Shown: piece by piece, positions 28,425-36,467 of the stretch
Numbering within the stretch: the stretch's first letter is position 1
Layout of the letters: every line of letters starts with the position of its first letter
Assembly: GCA_946478235.1 (NCBI GenBank)
Contig: CAMLBF010000002.1
Span: forward strand, 310,001 to 374,000
DNA: 64,000 bases
From: an uncultured Bartonella sp.
GTDB taxonomy: Bacteria > Pseudomonadota > Alphaproteobacteria > Rhizobiales > Rhizobiaceae
Reading direction: 5' to 3'
The notes under the pieces: generated by a model
What the model was told of the DNA's origin: nothing
Seen by the model: only the letters and a program-made list of their open reading frames with translations
Database searches by the model: none
Position numbers and translations under genes: made by a program

Positions 28425-29306
28425 TCATTCAATATTTTGTATCTGTTCCCGCAATTGGTCGATCACAGTTTTCAACTCTAAACCAACTTCGGTTAAGGAT
28501 GTAGTGTGCGCCTTCGAACATAGTGTATTCGCTTCTCGATTGAATTCTTGTGCCAGAAAATCCAAGCGCCTGCCAATAGGTTGTTCGGATGAAATCAGAC
28601 TACGAGCCGCTTTGATATGACCGTCAAGCCGATCTAATTCTTCCTGAACATCAACTTTTGTTGCAATAAAAGCAGCTTCCATATGCAAACGCTGTGGGTC
28701 AAGTGGAGCATTGGTTTCCAACAAAGCTTCCACTGTCGTCTTCAGTCGCTCTCGAATAGCATCAAGTGATCTTGCAGGATCGTTGCGCGCTTTCTTTACA
28801 AGTATTTCCAACTGATTGATTTGTTCAATTAAAATTTGTTCAAGACTGTTGCCTTCCGTTTTGCGTGAAGCAACCAATTCTGACAAAATACGCTCAAACC
28901 CCGTATTGATAGCGGTTTTAAATTCATCATCAAGAGGATCAAGGCAATTTTCAGTATCGTGTTCTATAACCCCCTTGATTGTTAAAAGCTCTGCCAATGA
29001 TGATTTAGCGATATTGTATTCTTTTTCCAGTTCAGCTGATAAATTTATCAAATATGAAATATATTCACGATTAATCACCGGAATATTGGCAGCTTTTGGC
29101 GAGGTTATTGTTAGTAAAAATGTGATATTACCACGTGCAAAAACGGTTGCTGCTTTCTTTTTTAATTCATTTTCAAAGACATCCAACAATGCCGTTGAAC
29201 GAAATTTGACATCAAGCCCCTTACCATTGACTGAACGTGCTTCCCAAGTAACATTGAAATCACCAATTTTAGTGTCTACTCGGGCAAAACCTGTCATACT
29301 TTGCAA
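28425..29306 (-). CDS. YicC family protein (endoribonuclease-type)
   Basis: A YicC/YloC-family protein of 293 residues. E. coli YicC has been reported as an endoribonuclease linked to RNA turnover. The N-terminal SMTGFARVD and the C-terminal [21 protein letters not shown] (about 250-270) are the two signature blocks, with a coiled-coil middle. The start is most likely TTG at 29306: GAGGAG lies exactly 9 bases upstream, whereas the ATG three codons later would be 18 bases away. It precedes gmk by 61 bases, the usual yicC-gmk pairing. Confidence 0.9.
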   Translation of the reverse strand: MQSMTGFARVDTKIGDFNVTWEARSVNGKGLDVKFRSTALLDVFENELKKKAATVFARGNITFLLTITSPKAANIPVINREYISYLINLSAELEKEYNIAKSSLAELLTIKGVIEHDTENCLDPLDDEFKTAINTGFERILSELVASRKTEGNSLEQILIEQINQLEILVKKARNDPARSLDAIRERLKTTVEALLETNAPLDPQRLHMEAAFIATKVDVQEELDRLDGHIKAARSLISSEQPIGRRLDFLAQEFNREANTLCSKAHTTSLTEVGLELKTVIDQLREQIQNIE

Positions 29307-29795
29307 TATTATAAACTCCTCACGTCCACCCGACACCCCCGTGATCGAATTAGTTATACATTGATATTAAGTGGTACTTATAATGGCAGTTTTATTGCTT
29401 GTTTTGCATCAATTAAAAAGAGCTTATTTGAAAAAACACGAAAGATTTATTGGCTAAACTATTACAGAGTTTTTGCCATTACCCGTTATGCATCAATAAC
29501 ATCACCCCACACACACCGCAAAATAGCTACACCGCCTGCAAACAGCTCAGTTTTGAAAAAATATATGTCGCTGACTTTTTAAATTGATTTCAAATCAAGT
29601 TGATTTCAAACTGTCCAAATGATCCGGTCGTTGCCATAAACTCAGCAATTGTAAGATTATATCCGCCTATATAACCCGAAGGACCGGATTGAAGCCGTCA
29701 AAATCAAACGCAGACTATTATTGCTGATAATTTATTTTACCAAAATAGTAGTTCCGCCATTAGGCAAATTATATCATTCACGAGATATCACAGAA
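29307..29795. other. 489-bp spacer between mltG and yicC, no gene seen
   Basis: In many Rhizobiales mltG and yicC are close together, but here nearly 490 bases lie between them with no credible frame. It holds a direct repeat TTGATTTCAAA at 29584-29594 and 29600-29610; the first copy lies within the dyad TTGATTT-C-AAATCAA. A separated inverted pair, ATCCGGTC (29622-29629) and GACCGGAT (29682-29689), is also present. A decayed gene or an independent yicC promoter are both possible. Confidence 0.5.
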
Positions 29796-30902
29796 TTAAT
29801 TACCGTTCTGCAACGCACGCCACTTCCGAACATTTGCATTATGTTCATCCAATGACTTTGCAAAGACATGACCGCCCGTTCCGTCAGCAACGAAATAAAG
29901 GGCATCTGTTTTTGGCGGATTTGCCACTGCTTCAAGCGCATCACGTCCGGGATTGGCGATTGGTGTCGGCGGTAAGCCATTTATTCTATAGGTATTATAC
30001 GGCGTTTCTTGATCGAGATCAGAGCGATATATCGGTCTATCCGATGGTTTACCGGCACCACCAAATATCCCATAAATAACGGTAGGATCCGACTGCAAGC
30101 GCATATGTTTAATCAACCGATTACAAAATACCGCAGCAACTTGTGGGCGTTCTGATGCAATACCAGTTTCTTTTTCAACGATTGACGCCAAAGTAACAAA
30201 TTCATTGATTGTCTTTATCGGTAGATCGGGTGAACGCTTTGCCCAAATTTCAGAAACGAGCTTATCCTGTCCATCGCGCAACCGTTTTACGATCTGTGCC
30301 CGTGTTGTACCGCGCGTGAAGCTCACGGTATTTGTCATTAAACTACCTTCAGGCGGTAATTGTTGTGGCAAATCACCAACCAAAACTTCGTTGGCAGCTA
30401 AACGATCAAAAATTTGCTTAACCGTCAGACCTTCCGGAACTGTAAATGTATATTCGATAGATTTACCAGCTACCAGAATATCCATAATTGCGCTCATTGA
30501 GGCGTGTGCAGGTATTGCATATTCCCCTGCTTTTAACAGTTTTGCCTTGTCTTGATATCCAACACCATAAACAAAAATGTCGGCCGATCGGATCACGCCC
30601 TGTTTTTCCAATAAAGCAGCAATCTCTCTAATGCCGGTTCCAGGTTGAATTAAAATAACCTGTTGTTCTTCTAATGGTCCAGCGGTAAAAAACATATTTT
30701 TTCCGATATAAATCGGAATAGTGATTGCAAGGATTATAACAATCACAAGCATCAAAAAGAAATTGCCTAATATAACAAACGGGTTACGCGCTATATGAGA
30801 GCGTTTTGATTTATCGTCTAGTTCACTCTCATCATTTTCTTGCGGTAGAGGCAAATGAGAAACATCTTGGTCAGATTGTATCTTTCTTTCCTCATCAGAC
30901 AT
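29796..30902 (-). CDS. mltG: Endolytic murein transglycosylase
   Basis: MltG (YceG) cleaves nascent glycan strands and sets their length at the inner membrane. A cytoplasmic tail is followed by one membrane helix (about 43-66, FVILGNFFLMLVIVIILAI) and a periplasmic LysM-like domain with FTVPEGLTVKQIFDRLA. The catalytic block is TLASIVEKETGIASERPQVAAVFCNRL, in which Glu of VEKE is the acid. The C-terminal LYFVADGTGGHVFAKSLDEHN is also typical. Its 368 residues and position between fabF and yicC match other Rhizobiales. Confidence 0.95.
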   Translation of the reverse strand: MSDEERKIQSDQDVSHLPLPQENDESELDDKSKRSHIARNPFVILGNFFLMLVIVIILAITIPIYIGKNMFFTAGPLEEQQVILIQPGTGIREIAALLEKQGVIRSADIFVYGVGYQDKAKLLKAGEYAIPAHASMSAIMDILVAGKSIEYTFTVPEGLTVKQIFDRLAANEVLVGDLPQQLPPEGSLMTNTVSFTRGTTRAQIVKRLRDGQDKLVSEIWAKRSPDLPIKTINEFVTLASIVEKETGIASERPQVAAVFCNRLIKHMRLQSDPTVIYGIFGGAGKPSDRPIYRSDLDQETPYNTYRINGLPPTPIANPGRDALEAVANPPKTDALYFVADGTGGHVFAKSLDEHNANVRKWRALQNGN

Positions 30903-30997
30903 AAGCGCACACCCTAATATTCATGAAAAACATGCACCGCTTCCATGATTTTATTCAAAGAATAAGACAAAATAGAGAGACGTTACAAGTCTAAATA

Positions 30998-32260
30998 TTA
31001 TTTTGAAAACCGCCTCATGATTAATGATGCATTGGTTCCACCAAATCCAAATGAATTGGACAAAACCGTATCAATCTTGCGTTCACGCGGTTTATGCGGA
31101 ACAAGATCAATCTTGGTATCGACTGACGGATTATCAAGATTTAAAGTTGCCGGAGCAATATTATCCCGTATAGCAAGCACGCTGAAAATAGCTTCTGCAG
31201 CGCCAGCGGCACCAAGTAGATGCCCAATCGACGACTTTGTTGAAGACATCGACACTTTAGACACATGATCGCCCATCACACGTTCTACTGCAGCAAGCTC
31301 GATAGTATCTGCCATAGTCGATGTTCCGTGCGCATTGATATAATCAATGTCTGATGGGGCTATGTTAGCGCGCTTGATAGCTGCTTCCATACAACGCTGT
31401 GCACCCTCTCCGCTCTCTGACGGAGCAGTAATATGGTAGGCATCTCCTGATAGGCCATAACCTATAATTTCAGCGTAAATTTTAGCACCTCTATAGAGGG
31501 CATGTTCTAGTTCTTCCAGAACGACAACCGCAGAACCTTCTGCCATGACAAAACCATCACGATCACTATCGTAAGGTCGTGACGCATGTTCAGGATCATC
31601 ATTACGGCCAGTTGAAAGAGCCTTACAAGCTGCAAAGCCCGCCAACGAAATACGATTTACCGGTGATTCTGTACCACCCGCTACCATCACATCGGCATCA
31701 CCCAATGCGATCAAACGCGATGCGTCGCCGATCGCATGAGAACCCGTAGAACATGCGGTAACAACAGCATGATTAGGTCCACGCAAATGGTGCTTAATGG
31801 AGACATATCCGGAAGCTAGATTAATAAGACGTCCTGGAATAAAAAAGGGCGAAATACGTCTTGGTCCCTTATCGCGTAATGTGTAGCCAGCTTCTACAAT
31901 GCCTTCAACACCACCGATACCAGAACCAATCATAACGCCTGTACGTATCTGATCTTCTTCTGTTGATGGATGCCAATTAGCATCGTCAAGCGCTTCATCT
32001 GCCGCACCCATAGCATAGACTATGAATGGATCAACCTTACGCTGTTCCTTAGGTTCCATATGAAGATCAGGATTAAAGGTACCATCACTTCCATCCCCTA
32101 AAGGGATACGACCTGCAATTTGACAAGGAAGGTCGTCAACTTCAAATTCTGTCACGCGACGAATACCGCTACGTCCTTCAAGAAGCCGTTTCCAGCTATG
32201 TTTCACGTCGCCGGCCAGCGGAGAAACCAACCCCATACCGGTAATGACGACACGTCTCAT
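30998..32260 (-). CDS. fabF: 3-oxoacyl-ACP synthase II
   Basis: FabF condenses malonyl-ACP with acyl-ACP in fatty-acid elongation. It opens with RRVVITGMGLVSPLAG. The active-site Cys lies in VTACSTGSHAIGDA, and the two catalytic His are in NAHGTSTMADTIE and SSIGHLLGAAGA. The C-terminal NSFGFGGTNASLI is conserved. The ATG at 32260 gives the canonical 420 residues, while the open frame 19 codons upstream is not supported. It is separated from acpP by 108 bases that contain a strong hairpin at 32330-32360. Confidence 0.97.
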   Translation of the reverse strand: MRRVVITGMGLVSPLAGDVKHSWKRLLEGRSGIRRVTEFEVDDLPCQIAGRIPLGDGSDGTFNPDLHMEPKEQRKVDPFIVYAMGAADEALDDANWHPSTEEDQIRTGVMIGSGIGGVEGIVEAGYTLRDKGPRRISPFFIPGRLINLASGYVSIKHHLRGPNHAVVTACSTGSHAIGDASRLIALGDADVMVAGGTESPVNRISLAGFAACKALSTGRNDDPEHASRPYDSDRDGFVMAEGSAVVVLEELEHALYRGAKIYAEIIGYGLSGDAYHITAPSESGEGAQRCMEAAIKRANIAPSDIDYINAHGTSTMADTIELAAVERVMGDHVSKVSMSSTKSSIGHLLGAAGAAEAIFSVLAIRDNIAPATLNLDNPSVDTKIDLVPHKPRERKIDTVLSNSFGFGGTNASLIMRRFSK

Positions 32261-32329
32261 ACTTTCATTCCCAATCTTATAAATCAAATCACACGTTACC
32301 CATTTTGGAGGGAACACTATAATGCAAAT

Positions 32330-32360
32330 GAAGACAAAAGCCTTAAAGGCTTCTGTCTTC
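32330..32360 (-). terminator. acpP-fabF intergenic hairpin (terminator or processing site)
   Basis: A long near-perfect hairpin: GAAGACA with TGTCTTC (7 pairs), one mismatch, then AAGCC with GGCTT around a TTAAA loop. It begins 8 bases past the acpP stop. Read on the minus strand there is no uninterrupted T-run after it, so partial termination, or RNA stabilisation of an abundant acpP transcript, is more likely than full termination. Confidence 0.6.
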
Positions 32361-32368
32361 TTATATTA

Positions 32369-32605
32369 TTATGCAGAAGCTTTATCGATGAACTTGACTG
32401 CATCACCAACAGTCAAAATTGTTTCTGCAGCGTCATCTGGAATTTCAACGCCAAATTCTTCTTCAAAAGCCATAACCAATTCAACGGTATCAAGGCTATC
32501 GGCACCAAGATCGTCAATAAAGCTTGCACCATCGGTTACTTTGTCTGCATCAACACCAAGATGCTCGATGACGATTTTCTTGACGCGTTCTGCTGTATCA
32601 CTCAT
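32369..32605 (-). CDS. acpP: Acyl carrier protein
   Basis: AcpP carries growing acyl chains on 4'-phosphopantetheine. The attachment serine is in [19 protein letters not shown], preceded by the usual [12 protein letters not shown] helix. The 78-residue acidic product is the standard form. GAGG lies 7 bases before the ATG. It stands between fabG and fabF, but with large spacers on both sides (393 bases upstream, 108 downstream). This suggests its own promoter and a separate abundant transcript. Confidence 0.97.
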   Translation of the reverse strand: MSDTAERVKKIVIEHLGVDADKVTDGASFIDDLGADSLDTVELVMAFEEEFGVEIPDDAAETILTVGDAVKFIDKASA

Positions 32606-32998
32606 GTAGGATCCTCGACTTTTGTTGTTTCCATACCTTGGTTAACGGCATGGGCTCCTCTAATCAAGCAATAGATGTGTTTTTTACCCAAATCATTTTA
32701 AAGTTTTAAGCACATCCTGTGGATATCCCTTTTGGGACAAACCGATTTTACTAATCGGCTTCAAACGCGGCAATTATCATGGTCTAAGCCAAGACGCAAA
32801 GATATTTTAGCATTTTTACAGTGTTTCATCTGTTTTATGCAAAAAAATATGTCTTTTTTCCCTAAAAATAAGGCTTTTCTGCCCCAATCACGAATTATTA
32901 CCGTACTTATCCAAACAGAGATATTTTGGATAAGCTTGAGCATTATTTATCCTGCCCAAGCTTTGTGTTATGTCTTTATTATAATGGATAGATATCCA
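32606..32998. other. fabG-acpP intergenic region, no gene seen
   Basis: About 390 bases upstream of acpP contain no credible gene. A small hairpin at 32742-32758 (CCGATT and AATCGG around TTACT), followed on the minus strand by TTT, could end fabG transcription. The acpP promoter should lie to the left of it, but I could not identify convincing -35 and -10 boxes. Confidence 0.4.
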
Positions 32999-33736
32999 TT
33001 AGATCATTGCCATACCGCCGTTAACATGCAGTGTCTGACCAGTAACGAATGCGGCTTCATCACTTGCCAAATAAATTGCAGCAGCTGCAACATCGTCACT
33101 TGTTCCCATGCGTTTCATAGGAATAGCAGACATGATGGTTTCTTTCTGCTTGTCATTCAATTTATCTGTCATAGCCGACTCGATAAATCCAGGTGCGATA
33201 CAGTTAACTGTTACATTACGGCTGGCAATTTCCTGTGCCAAAGATTTTGAAAATCCGATAACGCCGGCTTTCGTCGCACAATAATTTGTCTGTCCCGGAT
33301 TACCAATAACACCAACAATCGACGAAATGTTGATTATACGACCATAGCGGCGACGCATCATTGGGTGTGTCAATTCACGTGTTAGCAGAAAAACTGCAGT
33401 TAGATTGACGGCCAATACGTCATCCCAGTCCTGATCGCTCATACGGACAAACAGGCCGTCACGGGTTATTCCCGCATTATTAACGAGAATATCTACGCCG
33501 TCCATTTCTTTCTCGGCGGTTTCAGCCAAGTTTTTAACAGCATCACGATCTGACAAGTTGGCTGGAAATATGAAACAATTGTCACCAAGATCAGCAGCCA
33601 AGGCTTTAAGCTTTTCCTCACGTGTGCCATGCAGACCCACAATAGCGCCACGCGCATGAAGTTTGCGCGCAATAGCTTCGCCAATACCGCCAGTCGCACC
33701 GGTTACAAGAGCCTTGCGCCCTTTAAAATCAAACAT
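32999..33736 (-). CDS. fabG: 3-oxoacyl-ACP reductase
   Basis: FabG is the NADPH-dependent SDR that reduces beta-ketoacyl-ACP. The cofactor loop is TGATGGIGEAIA, followed by NNAGITRDGLFVRM. The catalytic Ser-Tyr-Lys are in INISSIVG and TNYCATKAGVIGFSK. The C-terminus VTGQTLHVNGGMAMI is typical. The product has 245 residues, starting with MFDFKGRKALVTGA after GAGGAATTAAGGA. It lies 15 bases downstream of fabD and is probably cotranscribed with it. Confidence 0.97.
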   Translation of the reverse strand: MFDFKGRKALVTGATGGIGEAIARKLHARGAIVGLHGTREEKLKALAADLGDNCFIFPANLSDRDAVKNLAETAEKEMDGVDILVNNAGITRDGLFVRMSDQDWDDVLAVNLTAVFLLTRELTHPMMRRRYGRIINISSIVGVIGNPGQTNYCATKAGVIGFSKSLAQEIASRNVTVNCIAPGFIESAMTDKLNDKQKETIMSAIPMKRMGTSDDVAAAAIYLASDEAAFVTGQTLHVNGGMAMI

Positions 33737-33751
33737 TCCTTAATTCCTCGA

Positions 33752-34696
33752 TTATATACCAAGCGCCTTAAGCGCAGTTTCAATTTCCTCACTGCTGCCA
33801 ACAGTCAATCCATTGATATCCTTATTAATACGACGAGCAAGGCCACTAAGAACCTTACCTGATCCAATCTCGAACAAAGTGTCAACGCCATTCTGCGCAA
33901 ACCATTCGATCGTCTCACGCCATCTTACGCGTCCCGTTACTTGATGCACTAAAAGCTCAATAATATGCTGTGGATCGCTTTCCGGTTCAACCGTAACATT
34001 TGGAATAAGCGGCACAACCGGTGCGTTTTTATTAACATCAAGCAATGCTTCTTTCATCGCATCAGCAGCCGGTTGCATCAGACTTGAGTGAAAAGGTGCT
34101 GAAACAGGCAAAATAATCGCCCTTTTTGCACCCTTGTCCGATGCTATTGTACATGCAGCATTGATTGCATTTGTTTCACCAGAAATAACCAATTGCCCAC
34201 CACCATTGTCGTTGGCGATCTGGCATATGCCCTCTCCTAAAACAGAGCTACAAATTTCCTCAACTGTAGCCTCGTCAAGGCCAATAATAGCTGCCATTGC
34301 GCCTTCACCAACGCCGACTGCATCCTGCATGGCTTCACCGCGAATGCGCAGCAAACGGGCAGTATCTGCTAAGCTAAATGTACCGGCGGCACAAAGAGCC
34401 GAGTATTCTCCTAACGAATGTCCTGCAACAAAAGCTACCTTTTCTTTCAAATTTAGCCCTTGCGCTTCCATGACCCGTAGCACAGCCATCGATACAGCCA
34501 TTAAGGCAGGTTGGGCATTTGCCGTAAGGGTTAATGTATCTTCCGGACCTTCAAACATAATTGTTGAAAGCTTTTGTCCGAGAGCATCATCAACCTCTTC
34601 AAACACAGCACGCGCCTCAGCAAATTGCTGAGATAACGTTTTACCCATGCCTACAATTTGGCTTCCCTGACCGGGAAATGTGAATGCAGCTACCAT
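33752..34696 (-). CDS. fabD: Malonyl-CoA:ACP transacylase
   Basis: FabD transfers malonyl from CoA to ACP and primes fatty-acid elongation. The N-terminal FTFPGQGSQIVGMGK and the nucleophile elbow GHSLGEYSALCAAG (Ser of GHSLG) are diagnostic. The catalytic His lies in VSAPFHSSLMQPA. The product has 314 residues. AGGAG lies 9 bases before the ATG. It heads the fatty-acid cluster, and a 29-base dyad sits just upstream at 34735-34763. Confidence 0.97.
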   Translation of the reverse strand: MVAAFTFPGQGSQIVGMGKTLSQQFAEARAVFEEVDDALGQKLSTIMFEGPEDTLTLTANAQPALMAVSMAVLRVMEAQGLNLKEKVAFVAGHSLGEYSALCAAGTFSLADTARLLRIRGEAMQDAVGVGEGAMAAIIGLDEATVEEICSSVLGEGICQIANDNGGGQLVISGETNAINAACTIASDKGAKRAIILPVSAPFHSSLMQPAADAMKEALLDVNKNAPVVPLIPNVTVEPESDPQHIIELLVHQVTGRVRWRETIEWFAQNGVDTLFEIGSGKVLSGLARRINKDINGLTVGSSEEIETALKALGI

Positions 34697-34734
34697 TTCA
34701 GTTTACTCCTTGACTGAAAATATAACATTTTGGT

Positions 34735-34763
34735 CTTGACCTATAAAATAGGTTAAAGTCAAG
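34735..34763. promoter_or_regulatory. Dyad upstream of fabD, possible operator
   Basis: CTTGAC at 34735-34740 is mirrored by GTCAAG at 34758-34763, and inside them ACCTAT (34739-34744) pairs with ATAGGT (34748-34753) around AAA. The nested symmetry lies 40-70 bases upstream of the fabD start, where a fatty-acid regulator could bind. It could equally contribute a CTTGAC -35 element. Nothing ties it to a named regulator. Confidence 0.35.
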
Positions 34764-34772
34764 CCAAAGCCA

Positions 34773-35360
34773 CTAATGAAGCTTCTGATTGGTGTTTCTT
34801 TCATCCCGCAAAGGTGGAAATTCTACCAGAAATGCGGGTATTAGCGGCATGATAAAACGTTTAATGACAATAGATATTATGACGCCAAGGATAACGCCGC
34901 CTATTATATCTAAAGGATAATGGACACCGGCAAATACACGCGCCCAACATGTTAAAACAGCAAGAATTAATGCAACCTTGGCCATTGTTTTATAACGATA
35001 GAGAAACAAGGTGACCCCATAGCAGGTGAAAATAAGTGCGTGGTTACTTGGAAAAGATGCATTATCTTTATGGGCAATTAACGCTTCTGCGAGACCGGCC
35101 ACGAAAGGACGCGGACGGTAGAACAACATACCTATCATGTAGCTGCATATCAGTCCTACAACAACCGACAATACAATGGCGACAGCCGTCTGTCGTTCTA
35201 TTCTTTTTCCCAAGAACCAAAAAACAAGAAGATGCAACGGGATAAAATAAATCAGAAATTTTGCGCAGATAATGCCAAACCATGAAATAATTGCCGGTGT
35301 TTGGTGTCCTGCAACCAATATATTGAAAACCCCAACGTCCAACTGCTGTATAAAACCCAT
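34773..35360 (-). CDS. PAP2-family phosphatase, BcrC-like undecaprenyl-diphosphatase
   Basis: A membrane phosphatase with about six hydrophobic helices. The three PAP2 motifs are present: the Arg-rich FYRPRPFVAG, SFPSNHALIF with a catalytic His, and ARVFAGVHYPLDIIGG with the nucleophilic His. The pattern around GLAEALIAHKDNASFPSNH resembles BcrC/YbjG, which dephosphorylate undecaprenyl diphosphate to recycle the cell-wall lipid carrier; lipid A or PGP phosphatase roles are less likely. Start at the ATG at 35360, with AGGAG 10 bases upstream, giving 195 residues. It is divergent from rpsF. Confidence 0.85.
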   Translation of the reverse strand: MGFIQQLDVGVFNILVAGHQTPAIISWFGIICAKFLIYFIPLHLLVFWFLGKRIERQTAVAIVLSVVVGLICSYMIGMLFYRPRPFVAGLAEALIAHKDNASFPSNHALIFTCYGVTLFLYRYKTMAKVALILAVLTCWARVFAGVHYPLDIIGGVILGVIISIVIKRFIMPLIPAFLVEFPPLRDERNTNQKLH

Positions 35361-35696
35361 TTTATTCCGACTCCTGACCTTAAGAGACCTTTTGAATTTG
35401 TCGCTTTTATATCCGTGTAAGAAATCTTCCAACTTAAAAACGGTTTTTTACGGGCTATACTTGCCTTTTTTGAAAAATACCTGTAGAAACCGCGCGTTCG
35501 TTACTGACTCTTGGCTGGGGGTTGAACGGAGGGCCGCCAAAAGCGGCACGAAACATTAATGTTTCAAGCCTCCCGTGTCTCCGCTCTCGAATGTCTCGAA
35601 AATATGCGTCCTTTCTTCTTGGGGTTACCTGAAAAGACAAGTCGCAGAGGCTCTGCGTCGGGGTTAGTGAGATTTAATAGAAGAAAGGCAAATACA
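35361..35696 (+). promoter_or_regulatory. rpsF upstream region with long structured leader
   Basis: The 336 bases upstream of rpsF contain a candidate promoter with TATACT at 35456-35461 and a weak -35 CTTAAA at 35433-35438. That would leave a leader of roughly 230 bases. The leader contains the multi-hairpin element at 35526-35576 and a second perfect hairpin at 35643-35657 (CGCAGAG, G, CTCTGCG), about 40 bases before the ATG. Ribosomal S6:S18 operons are autoregulated by leader RNA in several bacteria, so a similar role is plausible, but I could not match the published motif. Confidence 0.45.
35526..35576 (+). ncRNA. Candidate three-way-junction RNA in the rpsF leader
   Basis: A closing stem pairs ACGGAGG (35526-35532) with CCTCC-C-GT (35569-35576, one bulged C). 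It encloses two hairpins: GCCGC/GCGGC at 35533-35547 and the perfect 16-base palindrome GAAACATTAATGTTTC at 35550-35565. The three helices form a compact junction in 51 bases. This is a hand fold, with no energy or covariation test. Confidence 0.4.
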
Positions 35697-36107
35697 ATGG
35701 CTCTTTATGAACATGTGTTTCTTGCCCGACAAGACATTGCTCCACAGCAAGTTGACCAACTTGTAGAACTTTACAAGGGTGTTATCGAAGCTAACGGTGG
35801 CAAAGTTGGGCGTATAGAAAACTGGGGTTTACGTCCCCTAACCTATCGCATTCGCAAGAATCGCAAAGCTTATTATGCATTGATGAACATTGATGCTCCT
35901 GCTGCAGCAATTGCAGAAGTTGAGCGTCAGATGCGCATTAACGAAGATATTCTTCGCTATATGACCATTCGTGTTGAAAAACATGAAGAAGGGCAGTCAG
36001 CAATGCTTTCACGCCGTGACCGTGATGATCGTTTTGGTAAAGATGAAGAACGTCCACGCCGTTCACGTCGTTCACGCGATGAAGATGCAAATGAAGGAGA
36101 TGAATAA
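35697..36107 (+). CDS. rpsF: 30S ribosomal protein S6
   Basis: S6 binds S18 and the central domain of 16S rRNA in the 30S platform. The N-terminal [19 protein letters not shown] and the [22 protein letters not shown] segment are typical. The C-terminus carries an Arg/Asp-rich alphaproteobacterial tail ([21 protein letters not shown]). The frame extends 46 codons upstream into the structured leader, but AAAGG 8 bases before the ATG at 35697 and the family start MALYEH fix the start. The product has 136 residues. The stop overlaps rpsR (TAATG). Confidence 0.97.
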   Translation: MALYEHVFLARQDIAPQQVDQLVELYKGVIEANGGKVGRIENWGLRPLTYRIRKNRKAYYALMNIDAPAAAIAEVERQMRINEDILRYMTIRVEKHEEGQSAMLSRRDRDDRFGKDEERPRRSRRSRDEDANEGDE

Positions 36108-36355
36108 TGGTTGATATCAGTCAGATTCCAACCCGCCGTCCTTTCCATCGTCGTCGTAAAACATGCCCATTTTCTGGGCCAAATGCGCCAAAGATCGATT
36201 ACAAGGATATCAAATTGTTGCAACGTTATATTTCAGAACGTGGCAAGATTGTTCCTTCTCGCATCACAGCTGTTAGCCAAAAGAAACAACGTGAATTAGC
36301 TAATGCTATTAAGCGCGCACGTTTTCTTGGCTTGTTGCCTTATGTTGTGAAATAA
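36107..36355 (+). CDS. rpsR: 30S ribosomal protein S18
   Basis: S18 is the S6 partner on the 30S platform. The 82-residue basic protein contains [45 protein letters not shown] and [22 protein letters not shown], all canonical. Its ATG shares the last A of the rpsF stop, ensuring equal translation of the two partners. A perfect inverted repeat begins 8 bases past its stop. Confidence 0.98.
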   Translation: MVDISQIPTRRPFHRRRKTCPFSGPNAPKIDYKDIKLLQRYISERGKIVPSRITAVSQKKQRELANAIKRARFLGLLPYVVK

Positions 36356-36363
36356 TATTTTAG

Positions 36364-36408
36364 TGCAGTCGACATTGTCGACTGCATTTCCTGCTTTCGG
36401 GGCAGGAA
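36364..36408 (+). terminator. Tandem hairpins after rpsR (attenuator or processing site)
   Basis: A perfect dyad TGCAGTCGACA and TGTCGACTGCA with a one-base centre spans 36364-36386. A second hairpin follows, TTCCTGC (36388-36394) with GCAGGAA (36402-36408) and then GAAAAAA. Neither is followed by a strong T-run, so full termination is doubtful. Partial attenuation would lower expression of the downstream DUF2232 and rplI genes relative to rpsF-rpsR. Confidence 0.5.
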
Positions 36409-36467
36409 GAAAAAATCCGAAGTTGGAATCTTAACATTCCTAACTGCCAAAGCAGGACAGCGAATCA

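Noticed and set aside
29301-29582. 93-codon open frame on plus in the mltG-yicC gap
   Set aside because: It overlaps the yicC start on the opposite strand, has no ribosome-binding site and no recognisable domain.
32732-33250. 172-codon open frame on plus
   Set aside because: Its second half lies antisense to fabG; the composition is that of a shadow frame.
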